Positions 55,384 through 63,999 of a stretch of DNA of 64,000 nt are shown piece after piece (within the stretch, counting starts at the first letter, position 1; every line of letters starts with the position of its first letter). Under the pieces are notes generated by a model. It did no database searches. It was not told the origin of the DNA and saw only the letters and a list, made by a program, of their open reading frames with translations. Origin of the DNA: Pseudomonas lundensis (GTDB taxonomy: Bacteria > Pseudomonadota > Gammaproteobacteria > Pseudomonadales > Pseudomonadaceae); NCBI RefSeq assembly GCF_001042985.1, contig NZ_JYKY01000016.1:49816-113815 (forward strand). The letters are read 5' to 3'. The position numbers and the translations under genes are program-made.

Positions 55384-56289
55384 GTGGGTTCAAATCATGA
55401 CCATGGCAGCGCTGCAGTACGCGAGGGGCATCAGAAGAAGCTAATCATGGCGCTCGGCTTGACTGGCAGCTTCATGATTGCAGAAGTGATCGGTGCGTGG
55501 ATTACCGGCAGCCTGGCGCTGCTGTCGGACGCATCTCACATGTTCACAGATACTGCCGCCTTGGCGATCTCACTGATTGCACTTCAGATAGCCAAGCGGC
55601 CGGCGGATCAGAAAAGAACCTTCGGCTATGCGCGCCTGGAAATTCTGGCTTCGACGTTCAACGCCGTGCTGCTCTTCCTGGTGGCGATGTACATCTTGTA
55701 TGAGGCCTACCAGCGCTTCTTCATGCCGGCGGAGATCGCTACCGGAGCGATGATGTGGATCGCAATCGCCGGCCTGATCATCAACCTAATTTCGATGCGC
55801 CTTCTGGCATCTGCGAGCAACGAAAGCCTCAACGTCAAAGGAGCCTACCTCGAAGTTTGGAGCGACATGCTCGGCTCGCTTGGCGTAATCATCGCGGCAC
55901 TTATCATCCGCTTCACCGGCTGGACCTGGGTCGACACGATTGTCGCTGTGGCGATCGGCCTTTGGGTTCTGCCGCGGACGTGGCAGTTGCTTCGCGAAAG
56001 CCTGGGGATCCTCATGGAGGGTGTCCCGAGGGGGCTCGACGTTACGGCAATCGAGGCCACCATCCTCGGAGTAGATGGCGTGACGGACGTTCATGACTTG
56101 CACGTGTGGGCTGTCAGCAGTGGCAGTAACGTGATGACGTCGCACGTAGTGGTTCGGGATTCTGCAGATGGGGATGCTGTGTTGGCGGCCGTCGTGGATG
56201 CTGTCAGCGATGCATTCGAAATCCATCACTGCACCATCCAGATCGAGCGGGCAGCTTTCCACGAGAGCGTTCCCTCACCCTCGCACTGA
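55384..56289 (+). CDS. CzcD-type cation diffusion facilitator
   Basis: A 301-residue CDF exporter for Zn2+, Co2+ or Cd2+. It has six membrane helices (about 20-200) with the metal site motifs SDASHMFTDTAAL in helix 2 and VWSDMLGSLGV in helix 5, and a C-terminal ferredoxin-like domain (about 205-300; DVTAIEATILGVDGVTDVHDLHVWAVSSG). The start codon is GTG 55384 with GGAG 6 bases upstream. It exchanges metal for protons at the inner membrane. Confidence 0.92.
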   Translation: MGSNHDHGSAAVREGHQKKLIMALGLTGSFMIAEVIGAWITGSLALLSDASHMFTDTAALAISLIALQIAKRPADQKRTFGYARLEILASTFNAVLLFLVAMYILYEAYQRFFMPAEIATGAMMWIAIAGLIINLISMRLLASASNESLNVKGAYLEVWSDMLGSLGVIIAALIIRFTGWTWVDTIVAVAIGLWVLPRTWQLLRESLGILMEGVPRGLDVTAIEATILGVDGVTDVHDLHVWAVSSGSNVMTSHVVVRDSADGDAVLAAVVDAVSDAFEIHHCTIQIERAAFHESVPSPSH

Positions 56290-56313
56290 CCGATCGGTAA
56301 ACACCATGCAAAC

Positions 56314-56337
56314 ACATCACCCTCCTGGCTGAGGGTG
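56314..56337. other. Hairpin between the exporter and DUF3147 gene
   Basis: Arms ATCACCCTC and GAGGGTGAT with a 6-base loop. No T-run follows on the plus strand, so it is a weak terminator or a processing hairpin. Confidence 0.45.
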
Positions 56338-56446
56338 ATGTTGCAAAAAAAATGCGGTGAGGGATGCCGTAAACGGCAGGAGCGCTTCAAGGGGGTTGGT
56401 GAATGGCTTCGCCTGCCCTCGTCAACAACCTCCAGAAGGCTCAGCG

Positions 56447-56797
56447 ATGGCCTGGATCATCACGAAGTACCTACTCACTGCCGGTATAGTGATTCTCGTG
56501 TCAGAGCTGGCGAAACGCAGCGACAAGCTGGGCGGCTTGGTCGCCGCCCTACCCTTGGTCACGGTCGTGACGTTGGTCTGGCTCTATTTAGAGAACCAGA
56601 GCATGGAGAAGATCTCCAACCATGCTTGGTACACGTTCTGGTACGTGCTTCCGACCCTGCCGATGTTTATTGCTTTTCCATTGCTGCTACCTAAGCTCGG
56701 CTTTTGGCCGACACTGATCAGCAGCATCCTCATCACAATGGCCAGCTTCGGAGGCTTCGCCATACTGCTGCGCCGGTTCGGCATTGAGCTTCTATGA
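56447..56797 (+). CDS. DUF3147 membrane protein
   Basis: A 116-residue integral membrane protein with four hydrophobic helices (about 3-20, 29-48, 59-80, 84-110). The pattern SELAKRSDKLGGLVAALPLVTVVTLVWLY is the DUF3147 signature. Found in metal-resistance clusters as well as elsewhere; no function is known. ATG 56447 is chosen because it begins the first helix and lies within a suitable distance of AGAAGG. Confidence 0.8.
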   Translation: MAWIITKYLLTAGIVILVSELAKRSDKLGGLVAALPLVTVVTLVWLYLENQSMEKISNHAWYTFWYVLPTLPMFIAFPLLLPKLGFWPTLISSILITMASFGGFAILLRRFGIELL

Positions 56798-56829
56798 TCC
56801 GGTGGCCGCAGGGATCATCTTGATGAGTC

Positions 56830-57156
56830 TTAACGGCTATTAACACACTCGCCCTTCACCAGGTAGCGAACCATGTGCAGTTCGCCTTTCGAGTCTTCGT
56901 AGGTCATCATGCTTCTTACATTACCGCAGTACCGCACATTGGGTGATACATACACCAACTTACCAACGTCCAGGTCCATGCCATAGGCGTAGTCTTCTAG
57001 TTGAGGCATGGGCTTTTTTACGCGTTGAGCATAATCCGCTGTAGCCTCTCTAGCAGTACGCTCGATGTGTTTATTGATCTCCATACCGCTTTGGGCATTG
57101 GCTGTTAGTGATGTAAAGAGCATAAACACGGCGATCGCTGATACAGTAGTGTTCAT
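56830..57156 (-). CDS. DUF2790 periplasmic protein
   Basis: A 108-residue secreted protein with a signal peptide (about 1-22, ending ANA). The C-terminal half matches DUF2790: DYAYGMDLDVGKLVYVS and YCGNVRSMMTYEDSKGELHMVRYLVKGECV, with two conserved cysteines likely bridged. Many Pseudomonas genomes carry DUF2790 genes next to copper or zinc response regulators, and several are metal-induced. It is the only minus-strand gene between the exporter and the regulator genes. Confidence 0.8.
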   Translation of the reverse strand: MNTTVSAIAVFMLFTSLTANAQSGMEINKHIERTAREATADYAQRVKKPMPQLEDYAYGMDLDVGKLVYVSPNVRYCGNVRSMMTYEDSKGELHMVRYLVKGECVNSR

Positions 57157-57845
57157 AAGAAGTCCCTTAATAAAAAAGCGCCCGTAGGGGGGCGCTAAAA
57201 TTCACCTACCAAAGGAGCGTATGGTTTACAGGTGAATGCACTGGCGCGAACAACTGCTCGGTGCTCTTGCCAAGCTGCTTTGAAATGAGACAATTTCCAA
57301 AGCAGCGATGCCTCTTCCGCTGCCCTTAAACTAGCAAAGGAGGCTAACACCAAGATGATCGTGCAATTACAATTTGGACATGTAATAGATTGTAAGATAA
57401 TTATTCGAGAGAATATCGAGCCGCCACGTGAACTAATTTGCAGAAAGGCGCTGCGGTTTGCGGCCGTGCATGGGGTCTGCCTGCGTGGCGCCCTCGATCC
57501 AAGGCCAGTACCAGTCCTTGCAAGCTAACGACCGAAATGCTGCCTGTCCTGGCCGATTCCACCTGCCAGGCGAATCTGTCATACACCGCCGCAGGCCCCA
57601 GAATCCGCTATGCTTAGGGGTGGAGCCTGCATGACTGTCAGAAATCTTGCGGCTACATTACAAATTTGTAGGATTTCGCCGCGGCCAGCTTCTTCGCGTT
57701 AAGATTCAAGCGTCCTCAGGTGACCCGGCGTATGGACAGAGGTAGCGACTACCACATGCCATACCCTCAGCCAAACTTTCGAACAGCCTGCAACCATAAT
57801 CTTGGCGGATTAGGCCAACTCCTTCCTCACACCTTGAGATAAGTT
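57157..57845. promoter_or_regulatory. Long intergenic region upstream of the two-component system
   Basis: About 690 bases without a convincing gene. A hairpin with T-run on the minus strand (57172-57196, arms AGCGCCC/GGGCGCT) lies just upstream of the DUF2790 start. The motif AATTACAATT is at 57365-57374 with ATTGTAAG at 57389-57396, and a perfect palindrome TACAAATTTGTA is at 57659-57670, about 175 bases before the regulator gene. A strong ribosome-like AAAGGAGG at 57338-57345 precedes a frame of only nine codons (57356 onward). Confidence 0.55.
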
Positions 57846-58520
57846 ATGCGCGTTCTAGTTGTGGAAGACGAAATTAAAACTGCCGAATATCTTCAGCAGG
57901 GCCTATCCGAAAGCGGGTATGTCGTAGATATCGTGCACAACGGTGTAGATGCTCTGCACTTGTTCAACACTAATGTCTATTCGTTGGTCCTCCTGGACGT
58001 GAACCTCCCGGGTATCGACGGCTGGGACCTGCTGGAAACCATCCGTAAGACCAGCCGGGTCCGCATCATCATGCTGACCGCCCGCGGACGCATCAATGAC
58101 AAGCTCAAGGGCTTGGACGGCGGCGCGGATGACTACCTTGTGAAGCCATTCGAATTCCCTGAGCTGCTTGCTCGCATCCGTTCGCTGCAACGCCGTGGTG
58201 ATGAGTTAGTCGAGAAGAGCTCGCTGAAAATTGCCGATCTGGAACTCGACTCCGTCCGCCATCGCGTCTTCCGCGGTGGCACACGCATCGATCTCACCAC
58301 CAAGGAATTTGCGCTTCTGCACCTGCTCATGAGCCGAACGGGCGAAGCGCTGACTCGCTCTCAGATCATCTCGTTGGTCTGGGATATGAATTTCGATTGC
58401 GACACCAATGTCATCGATGTAGCCATCCGGCGCTTGCGCTCGAAGATCGATGACCCGTTTGAAACCAAGCTCATTCACACGCTTCGTGGCGTTGGGTACG
58501 TTTTTGAGGAACGCGCATGA
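57846..58520 (+). CDS. CzcR/CopR-like response regulator
   Basis: A 224-residue OmpR-family regulator. The receiver domain has DE (9-10), the phosphorylation site in [13 protein letters not shown] (D51), and the K of [13 protein letters not shown]. The winged helix (about 128-222) ends [28 protein letters not shown]. Sequence resembles the heavy-metal branch (CzcR, CopR, CusR). It overlaps the sensor gene by 4 bases. It probably controls the surrounding metal and envelope genes. Confidence 0.92.
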   Translation: MRVLVVEDEIKTAEYLQQGLSESGYVVDIVHNGVDALHLFNTNVYSLVLLDVNLPGIDGWDLLETIRKTSRVRIIMLTARGRINDKLKGLDGGADDYLVKPFEFPELLARIRSLQRRGDELVEKSSLKIADLELDSVRHRVFRGGTRIDLTTKEFALLHLLMSRTGEALTRSQIISLVWDMNFDCDTNVIDVAIRRLRSKIDDPFETKLIHTLRGVGYVFEERA

Positions 58521-59935
58521 GGCCATTCAGCCTGGCTGCAAAGCTGGGGTTAAAAGTTGGGTTGATGAGCGCAGCGTTGCTGCTTCTGTTCGCCACCTTT
58601 GGCTATCTGATGGTAGGTAAGGCTCTGGAAAGAAATGCCCGAGCGGACCTGGAAGTAAAGATGGCGGGGATGGCTCACAACCTGTCCACCATCCCGGATA
58701 TCTCCGGCGTCAACGCAGATGCACATCAGCTTGTCGATTTGGTCATGGGCCACAACAACCTGTATGTGAGCATATTCGATACCTCACAGAATCAGACTCC
58801 TCTGCTCTCGATTGGCTCGAAACAGGTCAATCTGGAGGTGCACAAGTTTCAGCCGGCGGCCCAGCCTAAAGAGCATGAATGGCGTGATACGCAGGACCGT
58901 CCTCTGCTGAGTGCTTCTCGGATCATGCGCTTGGGCGATGGAACAGAGGTCAGCGTCTATATGACCATGGACCAGTCATCCAGTGAGGCACTGCTTGATG
59001 CGTTGCTGACTTGGGCCTTGATGATGTCCCCCGTCATCCTCGCACTGATCTTGGCCATTGGCTGGTGGACCGTGCGCAGAGGCCTGCTGCCGCTGACCAA
59101 ATTCCTCAAGGTGGCGTCAAAGATCTCAACGGAGAGCCTCGACCATCGTCTTCCGACTGATGGGATGCCGGCAGAACTCAAGAAGCTCGCCGACGGCATC
59201 AACATCATGCTGGCTCGCCTGGATGATGGCGTTCAGCAGCTCTCGCAGTTCTCTGACGACCTTGCCCACGAACTTCGAGCACCGCTTTCCAACCTGATGG
59301 GCAAGGCCCAGGTTGCCTTGACCAGAGAAAGATCGCTTTCCGAGTACCGGGAGGTTCTAGAGTCGTGCACAGAAGAGTTGGACCGCATGAGCCGCATGGT
59401 TTCCGACATGCTGTTCTTGGCCCAGGTCAGTCACCCTGCGTCCATGGTGGAGTTCGAACCGGTGTCCCTGGTCGACGAGGTTCAGCGCGTATGCGACCTC
59501 TTCAGCATTTCGGCAGAGGAAGGCGAGATCCAGCTGCAGATTTCTGGGAGTGATGATGTGGTACGCGGGAACCGCCTGATGGTTCAACGGGCCGTCTCAA
59601 ACCTCGTGTCGAACGCGATCCGCTACTGCCCTCGCGGCCGCACGGTCTACGTGAAGGTGCAGCATAGTGCGAGCGGTACGACCTTGAGTGTCGGCAACCC
59701 CGGCCGCGGTATTGCCAAGGAACACCATGCGCACTTATTTGAGCGGTTCTACCGTGTGGACAAGAGCCGAGCACGGAGCGAAGGCGGTACCGGTCTTGGC
59801 TTGGCCATTGTGCAGTCGATCATGAGCCTGCACCAAGGGTCGGCGAGCGTGGAGGTGACCGAAGAAAACTTCACCTGGTTCCACCTTCACTTTCCCGCAG
59901 CCCAGCAACTGCAGCCAGCAATGACCGCCGCTTAA
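58517..59935 (+). CDS. CzcS/CopS-like heavy-metal sensor kinase
   Basis: A 472-residue membrane sensor kinase. Helix 1 is about 15-36, a periplasmic sensor domain about 37-165, helix 2 about 166-188, then HAMP (about 189-242). The H box is [16 protein letters not shown] near residue 253, and the ATPase has [21 protein letters not shown] and [13 protein letters not shown]. It belongs to the heavy-metal sensor kinase branch. A His/Asp-containing periplasmic domain would sense metal; which one is unknown. Confidence 0.92.
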   Translation: MRPFSLAAKLGLKVGLMSAALLLLFATFGYLMVGKALERNARADLEVKMAGMAHNLSTIPDISGVNADAHQLVDLVMGHNNLYVSIFDTSQNQTPLLSIGSKQVNLEVHKFQPAAQPKEHEWRDTQDRPLLSASRIMRLGDGTEVSVYMTMDQSSSEALLDALLTWALMMSPVILALILAIGWWTVRRGLLPLTKFLKVASKISTESLDHRLPTDGMPAELKKLADGINIMLARLDDGVQQLSQFSDDLAHELRAPLSNLMGKAQVALTRERSLSEYREVLESCTEELDRMSRMVSDMLFLAQVSHPASMVEFEPVSLVDEVQRVCDLFSISAEEGEIQLQISGSDDVVRGNRLMVQRAVSNLVSNAIRYCPRGRTVYVKVQHSASGTTLSVGNPGRGIAKEHHAHLFERFYRVDKSRARSEGGTGLGLAIVQSIMSLHQGSASVEVTEENFTWFHLHFPAAQQLQPAMTAA

Positions 59936-59952
59936 ACCGCGCAGACATGATT

Positions 59953-59982
59953 AGGCCCGTCCATCGACGGGCCTTTTTGTTT
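59953..59982 (+). terminator. Terminator after the sensor kinase gene
   Basis: Hairpin AGGCCCGTC / GACGGGCCT with a five-T run, starting 18 bases after the stop. Confidence 0.88.
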
Positions 59983-59992
59983 GCTCAATGCA

Positions 59993-60580
59993 TCAGTGCC
60001 GGAGGACCACAGGGTCCATAGGCGACCGCAGAATCACCGACTTGATGATCTTCTGCTCGTCAGGATTGGCGTTCTTCCACAGGTGTGAGAAGTACTGAGC
60101 ATTCACTTTCTCTTGAGCACTTACGCTGCCGGCGGCATCGATCAGGCGCATGGTCGAGTAGACACAGATCAGCGCCAGAATGAAGAACGACGTGGCGACC
60201 ACCATCACATAACGCTTGGCCAGCACCGGTGCCCGCTTGAGCTCCTGGATAGAGGCGTCCGCCGCCTTTGTCGCTGCTGTAAGCTCCGAGATCAGTGGCT
60301 GGATGGCGGTGTCGACTCCGCGGCATGCAGCTGAATACGCTGATGCAGCGGCGCGCAAGGCAACCTCCTCCGCGTTCGACCAAGCCTTCTCCGCCTTTCG
60401 CACCTCCTCCTGAATCTGCCGGCCGACAGCGTCCACCTGCTCCACCAGTTCGTTCGACCTCTCCAGAACAGCGCTGGAGGTCCGCGTCTGCGAGGTCAGC
60501 TCATCGAGCTGGACAGTGAGTTTTTCAGTGCAGCGGCGAAAGTCACCGATAGCAACTGCCCAGGGCTCTATGTCATTCAT
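59993..60580 (-). CDS. Coiled-coil protein with one membrane helix
   Basis: A 195-residue protein I do not recognise. Residues 10-115 are strongly helical with heptad-like spacing (LDELTSQTRTSSAVLERSNELVEQVDAVGRQI), followed by one hydrophobic helix (about 125-145, YVMVVATSFFILALICVYS) and a 45-residue tail. The layout suggests a single-pass inner-membrane protein with a cytoplasmic coiled coil. Similar proteins occur on mobile elements, but no function can be assigned. Confidence 0.7.
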   Translation of the reverse strand: MNDIEPWAVAIGDFRRCTEKLTVQLDELTSQTRTSSAVLERSNELVEQVDAVGRQIQEEVRKAEKAWSNAEEVALRAAASAYSAACRGVDTAIQPLISELTAATKAADASIQELKRAPVLAKRYVMVVATSFFILALICVYSTMRLIDAAGSVSAQEKVNAQYFSHLWKNANPDEQKIIKSVILRSPMDPVVLRH

Positions 60581-60846
60581 GGCTATCTCCTAGGGCGGCC
60601 AACAACGCCGCGCTGAATTAACGCGCTAGATATCAAAATTGTAATTTAAGAGAAAATTCTTAGTCGCCCTCGACAGTGCCGAGATAGACATGATCCTTCC
60701 AGATTTGAGGATTTAACGCATCCTGCCTGCCGCCAAAATTACGGAATTGTAATTATTGACTCACCTTGTCGTTAGCTTCGCGTTCCTAAACTACAAACCA
60801 ACAAAGGCCGCTAATCAGGCAGGCCTAGTATGAACCGAGGTTCACA
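60581..60846. promoter_or_regulatory. Divergent promoter region with AATTGTAATT repeats
   Basis: The exact 10-mer AATTGTAATT occurs at 60637-60646 and 60745-60754, 108 bases apart. The second is part of the palindrome AATTAC-GGAATT-GTAATT (60737-60754). The same 10-mer in reverse is at 57365-57374. The motif is a candidate response-regulator box. Confidence 0.6.
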
Positions 60847-61068
60847 ATGAAATTTGTCAAATCTATCGCTATTGGCAGCCTGCTGCTGGGTCTCATGGGT
60901 ACCGCTTACGCTGAAGGTGGCTTCGAGCGAGCGAAACAGTTCAATGAAAACTTCCGAACCGAACAGGCTCGCCTATGGAGCGATGACTCTTCGGACCAGA
61001 ACAAACAACAAGTCGCTCAAGAGCAAAAGAAAGAAAGCAAGGATGGTAAGGAACAAGCCGACAATTAA
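60847..61068 (+). CDS. Small secreted protein (PtrA-like N-terminus)
   Basis: A 73-residue protein with a signal peptide (1-22, ending AYA) and a mature part starting EGGFERAKQFNENFR, followed by a charged Gln/Lys/Glu-rich tail. The EGG-x-ER motif after the cleavage site resembles the small copper-induced PtrA-type proteins of Pseudomonas. It is probably metal-induced and periplasmic. It lies next to two copies of the candidate box and is followed by a strong terminator. Confidence 0.7.
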   Translation: MKFVKSIAIGSLLLGLMGTAYAEGGFERAKQFNENFRTEQARLWSDDSSDQNKQQVAQEQKKESKDGKEQADN

Positions 61069-61109
61069 TCGGCGGTTAAATAGGACTTCAAATGACGAAA
61101 GAAATCGAC

Positions 61110-61140
61110 AAAAAAGCCAGGATAAAACCTGGCTTTTTTG
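61110..61140 (+). terminator. Terminator between the small secreted protein and GT39 genes
   Basis: Hairpin AAGCCAGG / CCTGGCTT with A- and T-runs, able to serve both converging genes. Confidence 0.88.
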
Positions 61141-61150
61141 TGCTTGGAAT

Positions 61151-62605
61151 TTAGCCTTCGTTCTTGCGAGGCGTTTCCGCATTGCTTTCTCCAGCCAGAC
61201 CCTCGGCACCTTGTACGGTACGTTTCCAATGGCACAGCATGAGCTGGCTGGCGTTCGCTTCGGTGATCGCTGTACATGCTAGATCAGCGGGCAGACCATC
61301 CTTGCTGTCTCGCAAGCGCCTGGACAGATAGAACGAGCCATCCTGCGGCCACTTGGCAGGATCCTTGATGTTCTCGGACTTTCCGCTGCTGTAAAACTCC
61401 GACGAGTATGAGCGGCGGCCAGGATAGATCAGGGGAGCGGAATGAGCAGACTGCACATTGAGCCAGGCTTGAACCACATCTCGCTGATTCTGAGGTCGCT
61501 CCTCAAGTACCCCGGCGTAGATGATGCCCGCACCGATGATTGGTAACACCAATGCACTCGCCGCGGCAGCCCATGTAGTCTTCGGGCCAACATCGCTGAT
61601 CCGTCCGGATAGCAGCAATGCCCAGGCTGGCAGCGCAGGTAGCAGGTAGGTCCACAGAATGTTGCCTGCAAATGTGAAGAAGACCGGTGTCGCCAAGGCC
61701 CACAGCCAGAGGTAAGCCTCGAAGCGCTGCATTGATTCACGCTTGCGGATCAGTAATGGTAAGAAAAAGGCCCACGGCAGTAGCGACAGTCCGAGCTGGA
61801 TCCAGATGGTGCCATATGGCTTGGCATGAGCACTGCCGTATAGGTCGCCCGCCCAGTTACTGACGACGTAGCGGCTCCAGTGCTCACCAACGAAGAAGTA
61901 CTCCATGAAGCCGGGCGTTTTCATCTCGGCCGCGACATACCAAGGCACGGATATACCGAACATGAGTACAAGGCCGCTGATCCAGGGAAGCCTCAGTACC
62001 CGTCCCCATTCCTTGTAGATAACGAACCAGGCGAATGCCGGCGCCCCCATAAGCACTAGGGTCAGAGGGCCTTTGGCAAGCAAGCCCAGCCCGAGACCTG
62101 CGAACATCAGGTAGGCATCCGCCTTGCTGGCGCACTTCATCCAACGCCAGAAACCGTAGCTGGCCAGCAGAATCGAGAACGACAAAACAGGGTCGGTCAG
62201 CACGACACCGCTGGAGACTAGGCCAAGGGTGGTGCTGGAAAAGATAATGGCGGCCCAGATGCCGGCGTTACGGGAAATCTGCTGCGTGCCGAGTTTGATG
62301 ATGATGAAACAGCTTGCCAGGTGCAGCAGCCACGCCGGGAAACGCGCAGCGAACTCGTTAACGCCGAAGACCGTCATGCTTGCGGCCTGGGTCCAGAAGG
62401 ACAACGGTGGCTTGCCCCAGAACGGTACCCCGTAGTCGAACATGGGCGTGATCCAGTCATTCAACTCGACCATCTTGCGAGCCATTTCAGCGTAGCGAGC
62501 CTCCGATGTGTCCATCAGTGGATAGATGCCCAGCCCCACCAAACGCAAGAGCAAAATCGAACCCAGGATCCACCACAGCGTCCGCTCGTTTTTCAGGCTC
62601 AGCAT
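61151..62605 (-). CDS. GT39 family glycosyltransferase (ArnT-like)
   Basis: A 484-residue integral membrane glycosyltransferase of the ArnT/PMT type with about ten to twelve hydrophobic helices. The acidic catalytic loop after the first helix reads MDTSEARYAEMARKMVELNDW, and FWGKPPLSFWTQA follows, as in ArnT. Such enzymes take a sugar from undecaprenyl phosphate and add it to lipid A or another acceptor on the outer face of the inner membrane. The C-terminal periplasmic domain is shorter than in ArnT (about 550 residues). Its start overlaps the end of the GtrB-like gene by 7 bases. Whether the sugar is aminoarabinose is unknown. Confidence 0.85.
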   Translation of the reverse strand: MLSLKNERTLWWILGSILLLRLVGLGIYPLMDTSEARYAEMARKMVELNDWITPMFDYGVPFWGKPPLSFWTQAASMTVFGVNEFAARFPAWLLHLASCFIIIKLGTQQISRNAGIWAAIIFSSTTLGLVSSGVVLTDPVLSFSILLASYGFWRWMKCASKADAYLMFAGLGLGLLAKGPLTLVLMGAPAFAWFVIYKEWGRVLRLPWISGLVLMFGISVPWYVAAEMKTPGFMEYFFVGEHWSRYVVSNWAGDLYGSAHAKPYGTIWIQLGLSLLPWAFFLPLLIRKRESMQRFEAYLWLWALATPVFFTFAGNILWTYLLPALPAWALLLSGRISDVGPKTTWAAAASALVLPIIGAGIIYAGVLEERPQNQRDVVQAWLNVQSAHSAPLIYPGRRSYSSEFYSSGKSENIKDPAKWPQDGSFYLSRRLRDSKDGLPADLACTAITEANASQLMLCHWKRTVQGAEGLAGESNAETPRKNEG

Positions 62606-63582
62606 TTCTTACCCTCGATCGAGGCCATCGAAGGGTGGAGTGACACGGGATCCGCCTTGCTGCTGTGCTTCAGGAAATAGAGAGGCCGGCGCTTCACTTC
62701 CGCGAGTGTCACGCCCAGGTACTCCCCCACCATGGCGACACCGACGCACATGAATGAAGCCATTCCGACGATCAGGTGATGGATGTCGAAACTGCCTGCC
62801 ACAAGCGACGCAAGCATGTAGCAGATGCTGGAGACGAAAAGACCGAAACTGATGAGGCTGAAAATGCGCAGTGGTTTGCGAGAGAAGCTGACGATGCTCT
62901 CGATGGCCAGATTGAACAGGCCAGCTGCATTCCATTTGGTGCTCCCGGCATGGCGAACAGTGCGATTGTAGGGCAGTTCGATGGTACGAAAGCCTACCCA
63001 GCCGATCATGCCTTTGAGAATCCTGGAGCGTTCATCCAGGGCCCGCAGGGCTGCCAGCGGCGCAGGCCCAATCAATCGGAAATCGCTGACATCGGCCGGC
63101 ATGTCCACCTTCTCCACCAGGCGCTGCATGACCCAGTAGTAAGCCCGGGCACTCATGCGCTTAAACCACGAATCACCGACTCTCAGGTTGCGTTGCATGT
63201 TCACCACGTCGTAACCGCGTTGCCAGTGGTCCACCATGGCCGAGATGAGCTCTGGTGGGTCCTGCAGGTCGACATCGATGAAGATCAGCGCACTGCCACG
63301 GGCATGGTCTATCCCGGCGCTGAGTGCAGCCTCTTTGCCGAAGTTGCGACTCAGGGACAGACAACGTACAGATGACCCATCCTGATAGTGGCGAAGAATG
63401 TCGGCCGTTCGGTCGTTACTGCCATCGTCGATATAGAGGATTTCGCAGGAGACGGGTAAGCGCTTCACGACGCGGGTGATCCGCTGGTGGAACTCGGGGA
63501 TGGTTTCCTCTTCCTGGAAGCAAGGGACGACGATGGTTAACAAGGGATCAGGGCGCTCGGGAAAGCGATGTAATGTCTGCAT
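62599..63582 (-). CDS. GtrB/ArnC-like polyprenyl-phosphate glycosyltransferase
   Basis: A 327-residue GT2 enzyme that loads a sugar onto undecaprenyl phosphate. The GT-A domain has TIVVPCFQEEETIPEFHQRI and the metal-binding IDVDLQDPPEL, with SDFRLIGPAPLAAL further on. Two membrane helices (about 230-260 and 265-295) follow. ATG 63582 (MQTLHRFPERPDPLLTIVVPCF) is preferred to the longer frame. It overlaps the GtrA-like gene by 35 bases. Product lipid-linked sugar is the likely donor for the GT39 enzyme. Confidence 0.86.
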   Translation of the reverse strand: MQTLHRFPERPDPLLTIVVPCFQEEETIPEFHQRITRVVKRLPVSCEILYIDDGSNDRTADILRHYQDGSSVRCLSLSRNFGKEAALSAGIDHARGSALIFIDVDLQDPPELISAMVDHWQRGYDVVNMQRNLRVGDSWFKRMSARAYYWVMQRLVEKVDMPADVSDFRLIGPAPLAALRALDERSRILKGMIGWVGFRTIELPYNRTVRHAGSTKWNAAGLFNLAIESIVSFSRKPLRIFSLISFGLFVSSICYMLASLVAGSFDIHHLIVGMASFMCVGVAMVGEYLGVTLAEVKRRPLYFLKHSSKADPVSLHPSMASIEGKKC

Positions 63583-63876
63583 GATTGAATGTCCAAAAAC
63601 GATGTGCAATGAATCCAAGTGCAGTGAGGCTTAAGGTCACTACAAGTTGGGAGATGAGCGGTGACAGATTCGACTTGATGAGGAACCACATACCCACGCC
63701 ATTGCCGAAGTTTGTGGCTAACGCGACCAGTGCAAACCTGACAGGCTGAAACTTACGAGAGCCATCTGACACAAAGCAGAGCGCCCTATTTCCAATAAAG
63801 CTTGCGATAGCGCCAACCATGCCTCCACAGATACTGGCTAGCAATGGAGTAGATAATTCTGTCGTAACCAGCACTA
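63548..63876 (-). pseudogene. GtrA-like flippase, 5' end cut by IS5-family element
   Basis: About 109 residues remain, with three to four hydrophobic helices and the GtrA signature FIGNRALCFVSDG (like N-x-x-x-x-F), ending near HRFWTF. GtrA proteins flip polyprenyl-linked sugar across the inner membrane and are usually 120-150 residues. The homologous sequence stops at the TA where the IS element begins, so the first about 25-30 residues and the native start are lost. A frame continues into the IS and could begin at GTG 63907. Confidence 0.75.
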
Positions 63877-63999
63877 GGCTCTGTACGTAAAGTATTGTCG
63901 CAAGCACCGCATAGCGCAGGCCAATGAGACCATCGCCGCAAAACTTGTTGCGAGCTTGTCGAAGCGCGTCACGATGCGACGGTTCTCCTTCAGCCAGCC
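63874..63999 (-). CDS. IS5-family transposase, C-terminal part
   Basis: The last 41 residues read WLKENRRIVTRFDKLATSFA and end QYFTYRA, the typical C-terminus of IS427-group DDE transposases. The stop codon TAG uses the duplicated target TA, a known economy in this group. The rest lies beyond the right edge. Confidence 0.85.
   Translation of the reverse strand, partial: GWLKENRRIVTRFDKLATSFAAMVSLACAMRCLRQYFTYRA

Noticed and set aside
57356..57385. Nine-codon frame with an AAAGGAGG ribosome-like site upstream of the response regulator
   Set aside because: Too short to support as a gene and 460 bases from the regulator; recorded only as part of the intergenic description.
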